IMG/VR virus record: IMGVR_UViG_3300031918_000058
Location: 1 to 42,478 of that record
Source: a virus
Strand: one strand, 5' to 3'
Length of the DNA: 42,478 nucleotides
Shown here: positions 5,130 to 12,855 of the stretch, in pieces
Position numbering within the stretch: position 1 is the stretch's first letter
Layout: each line of letters begins with the position of its first letter
The notes under the pieces: generated by a model
The model's database searches: none
Told to the model about the DNA's origin: nothing
Seen by the model: only the letters and a program-made list of their open reading frames with translations
Program-made: the position numbers and the translations under genes

Positions 5130-5868
5130 AATTATCTTATACGACCTGGAAACTAGTCGTACACAAGTAGAGGGTTACGGCAATCGCTGGGACTTCAAGG
5201 TGGTTAAGTTCACCAAACAATCAGAATTAATGTGTTATTCATGGAAAGAGTTAGGGGAAAAGAATGTCCATTTTGTATCACGGTACGATTTCAAAACGTA
5301 TCACGATTTTGTCCAGAGCTTACAAGCGTTACTGGATGGTGCGGATATTACTATCGCACACAATGGTGGCAGCTTTGATGATAAGATGTCTAACAGGTTC
5401 TTTGTCACTGAAGGTATCTTACCTCCAAAACCACGAAAAACCGTTGATACTAAACATGAGGCAAAACGCTGGTTCAGATTCGACAGCAACTCCTTGGATG
5501 ACCTTGGGTACTTTCTTGGACTTGGTAGGAAGGAAAGCATAGGATATGCAAACCTCGAAGACGATTACATGTCTGGGAATCCTTCCAAGAAAACGGTCAA
5601 ACTTCTTAAGAAATATAACGACCAAGATGTTAACCTTCTTGAAGCTATTTATCTTAGGATGCTTCCTTTTATGGCTAGTCACCCTAATCTTGGGGATATT
5701 CATCAGTCTGATGGTATTTGTCCTAAGTGTGGTAGCGATAACTTGCATAAGCGTGGCTTTAACAAGAAACGTTCGGGTCAAACACAACGTTATCAATGTC
5801 AGAATTGTGGAGGATGGTGTTCAGAAGCATCACTTAAAAAGATAGGAAGGGTTGTAAATGGAGTTTAG
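5122..5868 (+). CDS. DEDD-type 3'-5' exonuclease fused to zinc ribbon
   Basis: A 248-residue protein. Residues 1-180 form an RNase H-like DEDD exonuclease: LYDLET (first Asp and Glu), AHNGGSFDDKM (Asn-x-x-x-Phe-Asp) and YNDQDVNLLEAIY (Tyr-x-x-x-Asp). Residues about 198-230 are a C4 zinc ribbon, CPKCGS then CQNCGG, of the kind seen in transposase and phage DNA-binding proteins. It could trim DNA or RNA. Proximity to odd tRNAs and RNA-repair genes makes an RNA substrate possible but unproven. The gene opens the block that runs with short overlaps to 12.5 kb. Confidence 0.8.
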   Translation: MSRIILYDLETSRTQVEGYGNRWDFKVVKFTKQSELMCYSWKELGEKNVHFVSRYDFKTYHDFVQSLQALLDGADITIAHNGGSFDDKMSNRFFVTEGILPPKPRKTVDTKHEAKRWFRFDSNSLDDLGYFLGLGRKESIGYANLEDDYMSGNPSKKTVKLLKKYNDQDVNLLEAIYLRMLPFMASHPNLGDIHQSDGICPKCGSDNLHKRGFNKKRSGQTQRYQCQNCGGWCSEASLKKIGRVVNGV

Positions 5869-6046
5869 TCCACAAGAAGTTTTGCCAGGAATGACAGAAC
5901 AAGAGACTTTAGAAGGATTCAATCCTGAACAATTAACAGAATATAAAGGCTTTCTGCTAGAACGTTACTCAGACCTAGAACGACAAGTTCACCTAGTTAA
6001 TGATATACTAGGCGGTTACGGAGCGCTTCCAGGCGAAGCAGCGTAA
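5858..6046 (+). CDS. Hypothetical acidic protein (62 aa)
   Basis: Starts inside the exonuclease stop region with AGGAAGG upstream. The product is acidic and probably helical (EQLTEYKGFLLERYSDLERQ) with a Gly-rich end. No family recognised. Confidence 0.7.
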   Translation: MEFSPQEVLPGMTEQETLEGFNPEQLTEYKGFLLERYSDLERQVHLVNDILGGYGALPGEAA

Positions 6047-6056
6047 AGGGGGATAG

Positions 6057-6407
6057 ATGGCTAAAGAGTTTAGTATCGAGTGGTTGAGAGAACAGTTGCA
6101 AGAGCAAATCAAAGCAGCTAAAGAAGAGGATAAGAAATATGTCCTAGCTAAACTTGTACCATCTATTTTTGTCACTCAAGGTGATAGAGTAGACACATTT
6201 GCATTAGAAGCTAATGGTAAATGGAGTCAAGATAAGTATCCTAGAGAGCTTTTACCAGCAGTTAGGGCATACAAAACGGCACTACTCAAAGAACTCCTAC
6301 AGGCTGAGTATTACATACGGTACTTACAGGACGATGGATTATATCCTCTAGGGAGAATAGAAACTAAAGTAACCTACGAGGAAAAAGAAGATGATAACAA
6401 TTTATAA
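6057..6407 (+). CDS. Hypothetical helical protein (116 aa)
   Basis: Preceded by AAAGGGGG. It starts with a charged helix (WLREQLQEQIKAAKEEDKKY) and has no recognised domain. Its last 17 bases overlap the glutaredoxin gene, suggesting coupled translation. Confidence 0.72.
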   Translation: MAKEFSIEWLREQLQEQIKAAKEEDKKYVLAKLVPSIFVTQGDRVDTFALEANGKWSQDKYPRELLPAVRAYKTALLKELLQAEYYIRYLQDDGLYPLGRIETKVTYEEKEDDNNL

Positions 6408-6627
6408 GACACCAACATGTTCATATTGCAAGGCAGTAGCCAAGCTATTTGATATGAAAGGTGTTAAGTACGAACTTGTTGACATTAGCGAAAACCCGAA
6501 GCTACGTCAAGAAGTAATAGAAAAATCGGGTGCTATGATAGTACCTATCACGGTGTTGAACGACTGGGAAGATTTCACAATCAGTTTCAATCCTGGTAGA
6601 TTACTTGCTATAGCAGCAAAGGGGTAA
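6391..6627 (+). CDS. Glutaredoxin / NrdH-like redoxin
   Basis: A 78-residue thioredoxin-fold redoxin. It has the N-terminal strand TIYKTPTCSYCKA with the CxxC active site, the second strand VKYELVDIS, and a VPITVL segment with the family's cis-Pro. Phage redoxins of this size usually reduce ribonucleotide reductase, but no reductase gene is present here, so a host enzyme is the likely partner. Confidence 0.85.
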   Translation: MITIYKTPTCSYCKAVAKLFDMKGVKYELVDISENPKLRQEVIEKSGAMIVPITVLNDWEDFTISFNPGRLLAIAAKG

Positions 6628-6631
6628 TTCA

Positions 6632-6799
6632 ATGGGAGTTGAGTCAATAGTAATTGTAAAGAACGCAGACCTTGGTTTTGTAGCCAGTCTACGATTTATG
6701 GATAGCATAAGAGATTGTGATATTGCACATACGGACAAACAGAAACTTTACAGTATGATTAATTATACAGTTAGGAAGGGTGGTCATGTCAGCGAATAA
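6632..6799 (+). CDS. Hypothetical small protein (55 aa)
   Basis: ATG at 6632 follows AAGGGG with a suitable spacing. The 55-residue product (for example SIVIVKNADLGFVASLRFMD) ends in TAA 14 bases inside the next gene. No family recognised. Confidence 0.6.
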   Translation: MGVESIVIVKNADLGFVASLRFMDSIRDCDIAHTDKQKLYSMINYTVRKGGHVSE

Positions 6800-7046
6800 C
6801 GTTTGGATTGTAAAAGAACACAAAGGCAAGTTTTACGGCTGGGATGAGATGGCTGAAGAGAACATGGATGATGCACAGGATGGCTATAGGCTATTGAACT
6901 ACGCATCTGCTATGGTCGAAGAAGACAGCATGGACGCAGCAGTAAAGAAACTTGAGGAACGTGGCTATCTTGGATACGCAGAATATGGCGTTGATACAAG
7001 TGGACGTTTACCAAAAGACGGAACACTAATTAAGTTTGTAGAATAG
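6786..7046 (+). CDS. Hypothetical acidic protein (86 aa)
   Basis: Start set at ATG 6786, placed 7 bases after AGGAAGG; an in-frame GTG at 6780 is less well spaced. The product begins SANNVWIVKEHKGKFYGW and contains a helical acidic middle (EEDSMDAAVKKLEERGYL). It resembles generic small phage proteins of unknown function. Confidence 0.7.
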   Translation: MSANNVWIVKEHKGKFYGWDEMAEENMDDAQDGYRLLNYASAMVEEDSMDAAVKKLEERGYLGYAEYGVDTSGRLPKDGTLIKFVE

Positions 7047-7056
7047 GGGTATTCAA

Positions 7057-7359
7057 ATGGCAAAAATATACGGCAATAAAGTTCCTTCTGTTTCTGTTCG
7101 TTTTAGCGATGGGACGTACAAAGTATGGAAGAAGTGGACAGAACGCAAATTAATCAACGAACTTACTAAACTTTTGTCTCAAAAATCGACATTATTGGGT
7201 AGGGCTGATGGCACAATTACAGTTGTGTATCAGAAAGACCCAGACGGTGATTACAAAACGGTTTTTAGTTTCCAAAGTTTAGCTGATTGTTTGGTTAAGA
7301 TTCAACCTTCAATCGAACCTGCTATGCTAAGGTGGTTCTATGACAACACAAATAGCTAA
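7057..7359 (+). CDS. Hypothetical protein (100 aa)
   Basis: Preceded by a GGGG-type ribosome site. Beta-rich N-terminal half (VSVRFSDGTYKVWKKW) and helical end. Its 3' end overlaps the nucleotidyltransferase gene by 20 bases, tying it to the RNA-repair block. No recognised family. Confidence 0.7.
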   Translation: MAKIYGNKVPSVSVRFSDGTYKVWKKWTERKLINELTKLLSQKSTLLGRADGTITVVYQKDPDGDYKTVFSFQSLADCLVKIQPSIEPAMLRWFYDNTNS

Positions 7360-8074
7360 AGTACTAGTAGGGAGTAGATTACATGGGCTTAATACGGGCA
7401 CTAGTGATTACGATTTTCGTGGCATACATATACACAGCTTACAGGATAAACTTAGTCCTTTCAAAACTCTTAAGAACACTACGTGGATAGAGGGTGATGA
7501 AGACAATACGAGTTACGAACTCGCAGATTTCTGTAAGCAAGCGGTACATGGGAACGCAACAATCCTCGAAGTCTTCTTTTCAGACGAAATCATTGAAACG
7601 ACTCCGATACACGCTGAACTTAGAGCCAACTGGAAAAAGTTTATTGATACGAAACGATTCGTTGCAGCCAGTAGAGGTTATGCTCACAATCAATGGAACA
7701 AGTTCTACAACTTTGAAGACGTAGGAGTTCTTGGTCAACAACGCACAGCTAAGTTCGCAGTAGCATTCTTACGTGTCATGTGGCAATGTGAACAATTCTT
7801 ACTTACTGGTCAATTCAAATGCAACATTGCAGAAGCTGACATCTATCCTCTATTGAAGAAGATTAAGCCTATGACGCTTGAAGAGATTCGACCATTCACA
7901 CCAGAAATTGTAGCAGCTATGGATGAAATGTCCAGGCGTGTTGCAACCGCAGAGTCTATCAGCCCAGTTATGGACTGGAAACCAGACATTGAATGGATAG
8001 AAGATTTCATTTACAGAGCATACACTGAAGAGTTACAGGAATATAAATGGAAGTATGAGGATTTAAGTGAGTAA
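7340..8074 (+). CDS. Pol-beta-superfamily nucleotidyltransferase (COG3541/YcgL-like)
   Basis: A 244-residue protein whose N-terminus carries the nucleotidyltransferase signature VLVGSRLHGLNTGTSDYDFR: GS helix, then S-D-x-D metal ligands. The body matches the predicted nucleotidyltransferase family often found in phages beside RNA ligases. The stop overlaps the RNA ligase start by 8 bases, so the two are probably co-translated. Likely it adds nucleotides to an RNA or protein target; a role in tRNA 3' or anticodon-end repair is an inference from neighbours. Confidence 0.82.
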   Translation: MTTQIAKVLVGSRLHGLNTGTSDYDFRGIHIHSLQDKLSPFKTLKNTTWIEGDEDNTSYELADFCKQAVHGNATILEVFFSDEIIETTPIHAELRANWKKFIDTKRFVAASRGYAHNQWNKFYNFEDVGVLGQQRTAKFAVAFLRVMWQCEQFLLTGQFKCNIAEADIYPLLKKIKPMTLEEIRPFTPEIVAAMDEMSRRVATAESISPVMDWKPDIEWIEDFIYRAYTEELQEYKWKYEDLSE

Positions 8075-8990
8075 AACAGCAGCTTTCCCTAAGATTCTAC
8101 ATATCGGGGACAAACAAATCCTTGACCTTTTTGAAGGTGAGGTGGAGATTACTGAGAAACTTGACGGTTCACAGTTTTCATTTGGTAAAATAGATGGAGT
8201 AGTTGTTACTCGCTCAAAAGGACGTGAGTTTGAAGAGCCAGATAAACTATTCCGACCAGTATGGGAATATGTGCATTCGATAGAAGACAGGCTTCCAGAG
8301 GGTATTTGGTTCTACGGTGAAACACTGGGAACTCCACGCCACTCGACACTAGCATACGATAGAACGCCTAAAAACTTCTTCGCAATGTTTGGTGTATATG
8401 TTAGCGAGACACATGAGTATCTTAACTACGATTCAATCAAGGAATGGTCAGATAAACTAGATGTTGACCCAGTTCCGTTATTGTTCAGGGGTGAGATTAG
8501 CCAGAGTGCGATACTAGATATGGTAGAAGACACAGTTAGCTATCTCGGTGGACAAAAGATTGAAGGTGTTGTAGTAAAGGCATACAAGAATTGGTTATTC
8601 CTTGGACAGATTCCGTTATCGGTTATGTCTGGTAAATATGTCACAGAGGCATTTAAGGAAGTACACCAGAAAGATTGGTCTAAGCTAAACACTGGTAAGG
8701 GTAAGTTCGATGTCTTGAAAGAGAATTATCGTACAGAGGCTCGATGGAATAAGGCAGTACAGCACCTCCGAGACAATGGAGAGTTGACTGGTACACCTAA
8801 AGATATTGGTTTGTTACTTAAGGAGGTCTATGTTGACTTAGATACTGAAGAGCAAGAGAATATCAAAGAACAACTTTATAGTATCTATAAATCAGATATT
8901 ATGAAGTACGCCACATTTGGGTTAGCCCAGTGGTATAAAGAACAACTATTGGAAGGAAAAATCAATGGAATCAGTACAGAAAATCAGTAA
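8067..8990 (+). CDS. T4 Rnl2-like RNA ligase
   Basis: A 307-residue ATP-dependent RNA ligase of the RNA_ligase (PF09414-type) family. Motif I is TEKLDGS with the AMP-accepting Lys near residue 34, motif III is FFAMFGVYV, motif IV is EGVVVKAY, and motif V includes the Lys in SGKYVTEAF. A helical C-terminal domain of about 100 residues follows. It would seal 3'-OH/5'-phosphate RNA ends, the product of the phage kinase-phosphatase 1.2 kb downstream. In T4-like phages such enzymes repair tRNAs cut by host anticodon nucleases. Confidence 0.88.
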   Translation: MSKTAAFPKILHIGDKQILDLFEGEVEITEKLDGSQFSFGKIDGVVVTRSKGREFEEPDKLFRPVWEYVHSIEDRLPEGIWFYGETLGTPRHSTLAYDRTPKNFFAMFGVYVSETHEYLNYDSIKEWSDKLDVDPVPLLFRGEISQSAILDMVEDTVSYLGGQKIEGVVVKAYKNWLFLGQIPLSVMSGKYVTEAFKEVHQKDWSKLNTGKGKFDVLKENYRTEARWNKAVQHLRDNGELTGTPKDIGLLLKEVYVDLDTEEQENIKEQLYSIYKSDIMKYATFGLAQWYKEQLLEGKINGISTENQ

Positions 8991-9138
8991 CGCATACATC
9001 ACAGAAACCATTTTACATGGAGATGTAGACGGACAGCCACATGAGAGTATCATTACTCGTGGTGCAGCACTAATCCAGGTTGGCGATGTTTGTCACACTA
9101 ACACTGGTGTTTACGAAGTAGAATCAGTAAAGGAGTAA
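8965..9138 (+). CDS. Hypothetical small protein (57 aa)
   Basis: ATG at 8965, 7 bases after GGAAGGAAAA, overlapping the ligase 3' end by 26 bases. The product is beta-rich (ITETILHGDVDG, GAALIQVGDVC). It is too short to assign and lies between the ligase and the next gene with one-base spacing. Confidence 0.6.
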   Translation: MESVQKISNAYITETILHGDVDGQPHESIITRGAALIQVGDVCHTNTGVYEVESVKE

Positions 9139-9139
9139 T

Positions 9140-9454
9140 ATGAGCGTATTTGATAGAATCACAACAGACCGTCTTTACAAAGACATTGACGCAGCTGCTA
9201 ATCAGGCAGCACCGTTGTTTAACCTTTATGGTTGGACTTACGGAGAAGACCACGTTCCGACACATGGTGAATTAGTTGATTGTATTTCACGATTGACAAG
9301 TTCAGCACTAGAATACTTTTATGGCTCAGAAGAGGAATACCGAGAAGCACAAGTTTCTTTAGGTCGTTTCACTGTATGGGTAAAAGAGTTTGAAGATGAA
9401 GTTGCAGTTCGCATTTCACTAGAATTAGGAGGTCACGAATGGTTCAAAGCATAG
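9140..9454 (+). CDS. Hypothetical acidic protein (104 aa)
   Basis: Preceded by AAGGAG. Acidic with aromatic residues (FNLYGWTYGEDHVPTHGELV), probably alpha/beta. No recognised family. Its 3' end overlaps the next gene by 16 bases. Confidence 0.72.
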   Translation: MSVFDRITTDRLYKDIDAAANQAAPLFNLYGWTYGEDHVPTHGELVDCISRLTSSALEYFYGSEEEYREAQVSLGRFTVWVKEFEDEVAVRISLELGGHEWFKA

Positions 9455-9957
9455 ACGAAATATTGAAAGAACGTGGCACACGCTACGGTGCATTCATAAA
9501 CCAAGCAGGAATAGCTCAGGGGTTACATCAAGTAATTGAGTTTGGAATGCAAGTCACAGGTAAAACTCGATTCGATTTTTATGTTGACGAACTTGAAGCA
9601 ATCAATATGATTGTTAATAAGTTGGCACGTATCATCAATGGAGACCCACATTACTCTGACTCATGGAGGGACATAGCGGGTTACGCTACATTAGTTGCTG
9701 ACAGACTCGATAACGACTACAACAATCAAAAGCTAATCGAGGCAAAAGAATATGACCCAGGAACAGACCGACCAGATGTTGAAGCAGATAGAACAAGTGA
9801 TGAGCCAAATCGACCCGAAGGACATCGGGGACTCCAAGAAGATACAACAACTGACGAGTATCATCGACCCACAGGACTTGCTGAATTGCGAGGGTTGCCA
9901 GTAGATGGAACGTCCGAAGAAACCAGAATTGCAGTACGAACAACGCCAAGAAACTAA
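9439..9957 (+). CDS. DUF6378-like protein with unusual alternate-frame tail
   Basis: Residues 1-95 match the small phage DUF6378-type pattern: ILKERGTRYGAF at the start, then ELEAINMIVNKLARIINGDP and DSWRDIAGYATLVADRLDN. These proteins usually end about there. The remaining 70 residues are low-complexity Asp/Thr/Arg/Pro/Glu and look like an out-of-frame reading: another frame of the same bases encodes a sensible 50-residue protein (9752-9904). The tail may be translated, but its composition differs from the rest of the genome. Confidence 0.7.
   Translation: MVQSIDEILKERGTRYGAFINQAGIAQGLHQVIEFGMQVTGKTRFDFYVDELEAINMIVNKLARIINGDPHYSDSWRDIAGYATLVADRLDNDYNNQKLIEAKEYDPGTDRPDVEADRTSDEPNRPEGHRGLQEDTTTDEYHRPTGLAELRGLPVDGTSEETRIAVRTTPRN
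9752..9904 (+). CDS. Nested small protein (50 aa) in alternate frame
   Basis: ATG at 9752 follows GAGGCAAAAGA. The frame encodes a Gln/Asp-rich helical peptide (QMLKQIEQVMSQIDPKDIGD) ending with two Cys (NCEGC). Its composition is far more protein-like than the long frame that covers it. It stops at 9904, immediately before another ATG (9905). Confidence 0.5.
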   Translation: MTQEQTDQMLKQIEQVMSQIDPKDIGDSKKIQQLTSIIDPQDLLNCEGCQ

Positions 9958-9997
9958 CGGTGTTACGGTAATACAATTAACGGTAGAATCTGAGTAG
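9905..9997 (+). CDS. Small ORF (30 aa) following the nested gene
   Basis: ATG at 9905 directly follows the TAG of the nested ORF. The 30-residue product (ERPKKPELQYEQRQETNGV) ends at 9997. No obvious ribosome site, so translation would rely on coupling. Weak support. Confidence 0.35.
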   Translation: MERPKKPELQYEQRQETNGVTVIQLTVESE

Positions 9998-10058
9998 AGA
10001 TGGTCAACTTATTTAAGAGAAGACCACTTTGCTCGGCAAGCTATATATAGGAGTTTAC

Positions 10059-10214
10059 ATGCAGGGGAAGAAGAAGTTTCCAATACCTAATGTTGTGTAC
10101 AGCATTGCGAGTAAAGGTGCAGCATGGTTTCACTATCCATTTAATAGTGGAGAGAATAAAAGAAAACTTGAAGAATTAAGAGGGAAATTAGATGGACACA
10201 GCGACCAAACCTGA
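10059..10214 (+). CDS. Hypothetical small basic protein (51 aa)
   Basis: ATG 10059 is chosen over an in-frame ATG at 10029 because AGGAG sits 5 bases before it. The product is basic (QGKKKFPIPNVVYS, then NKRKLEELRGKL) and overlaps the kinase-phosphatase start by 23 bases. Function unknown. Confidence 0.6.
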   Translation: MQGKKKFPIPNVVYSIASKGAAWFHYPFNSGENKRKLEELRGKLDGHSDQT

Positions 10215-11106
10215 AAAGGTTAAACGACAAGTCGCACAAATGCATCCTACACTACTAGTGTTAAAAGGTCTGCCAGGTTCTGGTAAGACCACATACGCTA
10301 GGGAGCTGGTGAATAAAGGGTGGGTTCGTGTGAACAAAGATGACTTACGTGCCATGTTACACAATAGTAAGTTTAGTAAGGATAACGAGAAGTTTGTCCT
10401 GAAGCTCCGTGATGATGTTATCGTCCGAGCATTGACTCAGGGTCAGAACGTGGTAGTAGATGATACTAACCTCGACCCTAAACACAGTGAGACATTCAAG
10501 AATCTAGCAATAGTTTTTGAAACGTTTTACGAAGAGAAGTTCTTTGATGTATCTGTTAAAGAATGCATTAGGCGTAACCAATTACGTGACAAGCCAGTAC
10601 CTGATAAGGTAATCTACGCTATGCACGATAGGTATTTAGTACCGCCGCCTGCAGTTATCGCATATGATGACAATAAAGAAGAAGCTATCATTGTTGATAT
10701 TGATGGCACACTAGCACACATCGCAGATGGTCGCAGTCCTTATGACGCAAGCCGAGCTATGAACGATTCACTAGATGATGCAGTATCAGTAGTCACCGCT
10801 ATGATGTATGACCACGGCTACAAAGTTATTATCCTTACTGGACGTAACGAAGACCACCGAGAAGTTACAGAAGAATGGTTGAAAGCAAACAACGTAGAAT
10901 ATGATGAGCTTTACACTCGACTCAACAGTGATGTTGATGACAAAGGTAAACAACTCGAAGATTCAATAGTTAAAGAACGACTATTCCGCACACATGTAGA
11001 ACCACGATTCAATGTTAAGTTTGTACTTGATGACCGAAACCGTGTAGTAGATATGTGGAGGAGAATTGGTCTCAAGTGTTTCCAAGTAGCTGAAGGAAAC
11101 TTCTAA
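10192..11106 (+). CDS. pseT: T4-like polynucleotide kinase-phosphatase
   Basis: A 304-residue bifunctional RNA end-healing enzyme. The N-terminal P-loop kinase has LKGLPGSGKTTYAREL (Walker A), KDDLRAML, and VVVDDTNLDP. The C-terminal HAD phosphatase has VDIDGTLAHI (nucleophile Asp and acid/base Asp), VIILTGRNE, and FVLDDRNRVV. The architecture and length match phage T4 Pnkp. It converts 5'-OH/2',3'-cyclic-phosphate ends into 5'-phosphate/3'-OH ends that the RNA ligase can join. Together with the ligase and nucleotidyltransferase it forms a complete break-repair set. The symbol pseT is by analogy with T4. Confidence 0.92.
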   Translation: MDTATKPEKVKRQVAQMHPTLLVLKGLPGSGKTTYARELVNKGWVRVNKDDLRAMLHNSKFSKDNEKFVLKLRDDVIVRALTQGQNVVVDDTNLDPKHSETFKNLAIVFETFYEEKFFDVSVKECIRRNQLRDKPVPDKVIYAMHDRYLVPPPAVIAYDDNKEEAIIVDIDGTLAHIADGRSPYDASRAMNDSLDDAVSVVTAMMYDHGYKVIILTGRNEDHREVTEEWLKANNVEYDELYTRLNSDVDDKGKQLEDSIVKERLFRTHVEPRFNVKFVLDDRNRVVDMWRRIGLKCFQVAEGNF

Positions 11107-11108
11107 TA

Positions 11109-11399
11109 ATGGAAAAGAACCGACTATTGTATTCACTCAATAAAAGAGATAAGTATGGAGCAGTAATTCACCCAGGAGATGTGTGTGTCTGGGGAAGCAA
11201 AGCAGGTGCAATCATCTGTGTATACGCTGGGGGTACTCCAGGGAGTAGTGCAACTGGTCGATATGGTAGGTTTCATACTCCAATCGGAATCAAGAGCATA
11301 GCATACAAGAACATAGTAATAGCCTACGACCCAATGGGAACAGGTAAACGTGTTAGTCACGATATAAGTAAACGATTATTAAGGGAATATTACGGATAG
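11109..11399 (+). CDS. Hypothetical beta-rich protein (96 aa)
   Basis: Starts three bases after the kinase stop. Gly- and beta-rich (VIHPGDVCVWGSKAGAIICV), perhaps an SH3-like barrel. No recognised family; it is in the same operon as the RNA-repair genes. Confidence 0.7.
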   Translation: MEKNRLLYSLNKRDKYGAVIHPGDVCVWGSKAGAIICVYAGGTPGSSATGRYGRFHTPIGIKSIAYKNIVIAYDPMGTGKRVSHDISKRLLREYYG

Positions 11400-11403
11400 A
11401 TAT

Positions 11404-11994
11404 ATGAAGTACAAATTAGTAAAAGCAAGTGAACTAAAGAAACTTCTAGCTACGGCTGAGGAAGTTAAACAAGACGCTATTGACGAAGCCTACAACAAGG
11501 GTTACGAAGAAGCAGAACGTGAACAAGAATATGCAGTAGAAGAATTGCAAATCAAAACTAATGAGCAATCTACTAAGATTAAAAAGCAAGCTCGTGAAAT
11601 CGCTGCTAAAGATGTAGAGATTGAAGTTCTTACTAAGCAAAAGAGTGATGCTCGTGATGTTGTTACTAAGCGATTGGCTAACGAAAACATTGCTGCAGAC
11701 CTTAAGGCTCGTGAAGAGTTAGTTGCAAAGCGTGAAACCAAAGTACAGACTCGAGAAGATGCAGTTAGCAATTCAGAAGTAAGTGAAGAAGACAAGCAGT
11801 ACAAATCAGGTTACGCAGATGGTATCGCTGATGGTGTACGAAAGATTGGTGAAATCACTCAAGTTGACCGTCAGAACGCTATGGATGTCGCAATGGTATC
11901 TGCAGCTTCACACACTCAACCTGAAACTGTAAAGGCGGTATTAGATGGCTCAAAAGCAATTAAGTCCAGTCTTGCAAACAAGGAAGATAAATAG
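11404..11994 (+). CDS. Coiled-coil hypothetical protein (196 aa)
   Basis: Residues about 15-120 are a long, highly charged coiled coil (EEAEREQEYAVEELQIKTNE), followed by an acidic hinge and a Gly-containing helical end (YKSGYADGIADGVRKIGE). Possible scaffold or regulator. It overlaps the next gene by 50 bases. Confidence 0.7.
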   Translation: MKYKLVKASELKKLLATAEEVKQDAIDEAYNKGYEEAEREQEYAVEELQIKTNEQSTKIKKQAREIAAKDVEIEVLTKQKSDARDVVTKRLANENIAADLKAREELVAKRETKVQTREDAVSNSEVSEEDKQYKSGYADGIADGVRKIGEITQVDRQNAMDVAMVSAASHTQPETVKAVLDGSKAIKSSLANKEDK

Positions 11995-12535
11995 TCTTCC
12001 TAAAGACCTAAGAAAAATTGCTGATGAATTACTAATTAAGAAGTTCGGTTCTGATAATACAGTCGAGAAGGTAGTAGAGCGTCAAAACTCTGCCTACTTT
12101 CGAGAATATGTACCAGAACTTGAACAACTTAATGCTGGATTCTCTTCGCTATCAGACATCACCTATGTGGTAAATATCGGGGGATTTCAATCTGGAAGAC
12201 CTCGTATCAACACCAGGGTCGATAGTTACAATCGCAGATGCATCGTTAGTACGCCCTTTGAGCGTATCAGCACTCGAGGAATCCGTGATGCAATTCATGT
12301 CTTCGACATGGAGAACCTTCCAAGAACCAATCGAGTCATACGGCTTAGTCCAGGATTTTGGAATGAGCTTAAAAGAGGTGCCGACCTTGGATACTACATG
12401 GGATATAGAGAGAATGCGAGAGATGCTATTCGGGGAAGCTATACTGAAGACCCCAGAGCATACGTTGGCGAAATGTTTGGCTGTTGCATAATGGTGCAAC
12501 CAGACTACGGTAATGAACTAGAAGTAAGTTTTTAG
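11945..12535 (+). CDS. Hypothetical protein (196 aa), last gene of rightward arm
   Basis: Starts inside the coiled-coil gene with GGCGG upstream. Basic N-terminus with a helical repeat (LPKDLRKIADELLIKKFG), then a mixed alpha/beta body (RLSPGFWNELKRGADLGYYM). No recognised family. It ends six bases before the bidirectional terminator. Confidence 0.72.
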   Translation: MAQKQLSPVLQTRKINSLPKDLRKIADELLIKKFGSDNTVEKVVERQNSAYFREYVPELEQLNAGFSSLSDITYVVNIGGFQSGRPRINTRVDSYNRRCIVSTPFERISTRGIRDAIHVFDMENLPRTNRVIRLSPGFWNELKRGADLGYYMGYRENARDAIRGSYTEDPRAYVGEMFGCCIMVQPDYGNELEVSF

Positions 12536-12540
12536 GCAAT

Positions 12541-12573
12541 AAAAAAAGACCCCTTAATTGGAGGTCTTTTTTA
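12541..12573. terminator. Bidirectional intrinsic terminator
   Basis: An A-tract, AAAGACC, a short AT-containing loop region, GGTCTTT and a T-tract form a symmetrical stem with U-runs on both strands. It lies between the last rightward gene (stop 12535) and the last leftward gene (12585), exactly where the two transcription arms meet. Confidence 0.9.
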
Positions 12574-12584
12574 TTTGGTTTAAA

Positions 12585-12854
12585 TTAAACCGAGCTACCC
12601 TTCAGCTTACTTGTAAACTGATTGTAGCTAATTGCTGCGATAACAGCGATGAGGAGAGCTGTACCTGCTGTCTGTGCAACACTCACAAATGTGAATGTTG
12701 GAGCGACAACTAGTACGGCTGCGATAACTGATAGTATGCCGTTAACCCATGCAGGATACTTGCTAGTAAACGTTATAGGGATTAACTTCAAGAGTTCAGT
12801 TAGGAGCAATACAGCACCTGCGGAGAGGGCTGTTGCTTGTGTAAATAGTTCCAT
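12585..12854 (-). CDS. Holin-like membrane protein
   Basis: An 89-residue protein with two to three hydrophobic segments: ALSAGAVLLLTELLKLIPI, then WVNGILSVIAAVLVVAPTFT, then AGTALLIAVIAAIS. It has a short charged C-terminus (SKLKGSSV). It lies one base after the endolysin stop. Size, topology and partner fit a class II/III holin that opens the membrane for the endolysin. Confidence 0.75.
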   Translation of the reverse strand: MELFTQATALSAGAVLLLTELLKLIPITFTSKYPAWVNGILSVIAAVLVVAPTFTFVSVAQTAGTALLIAVIAAISYNQFTSKLKGSSV

Positions 12855-12855
12855 A

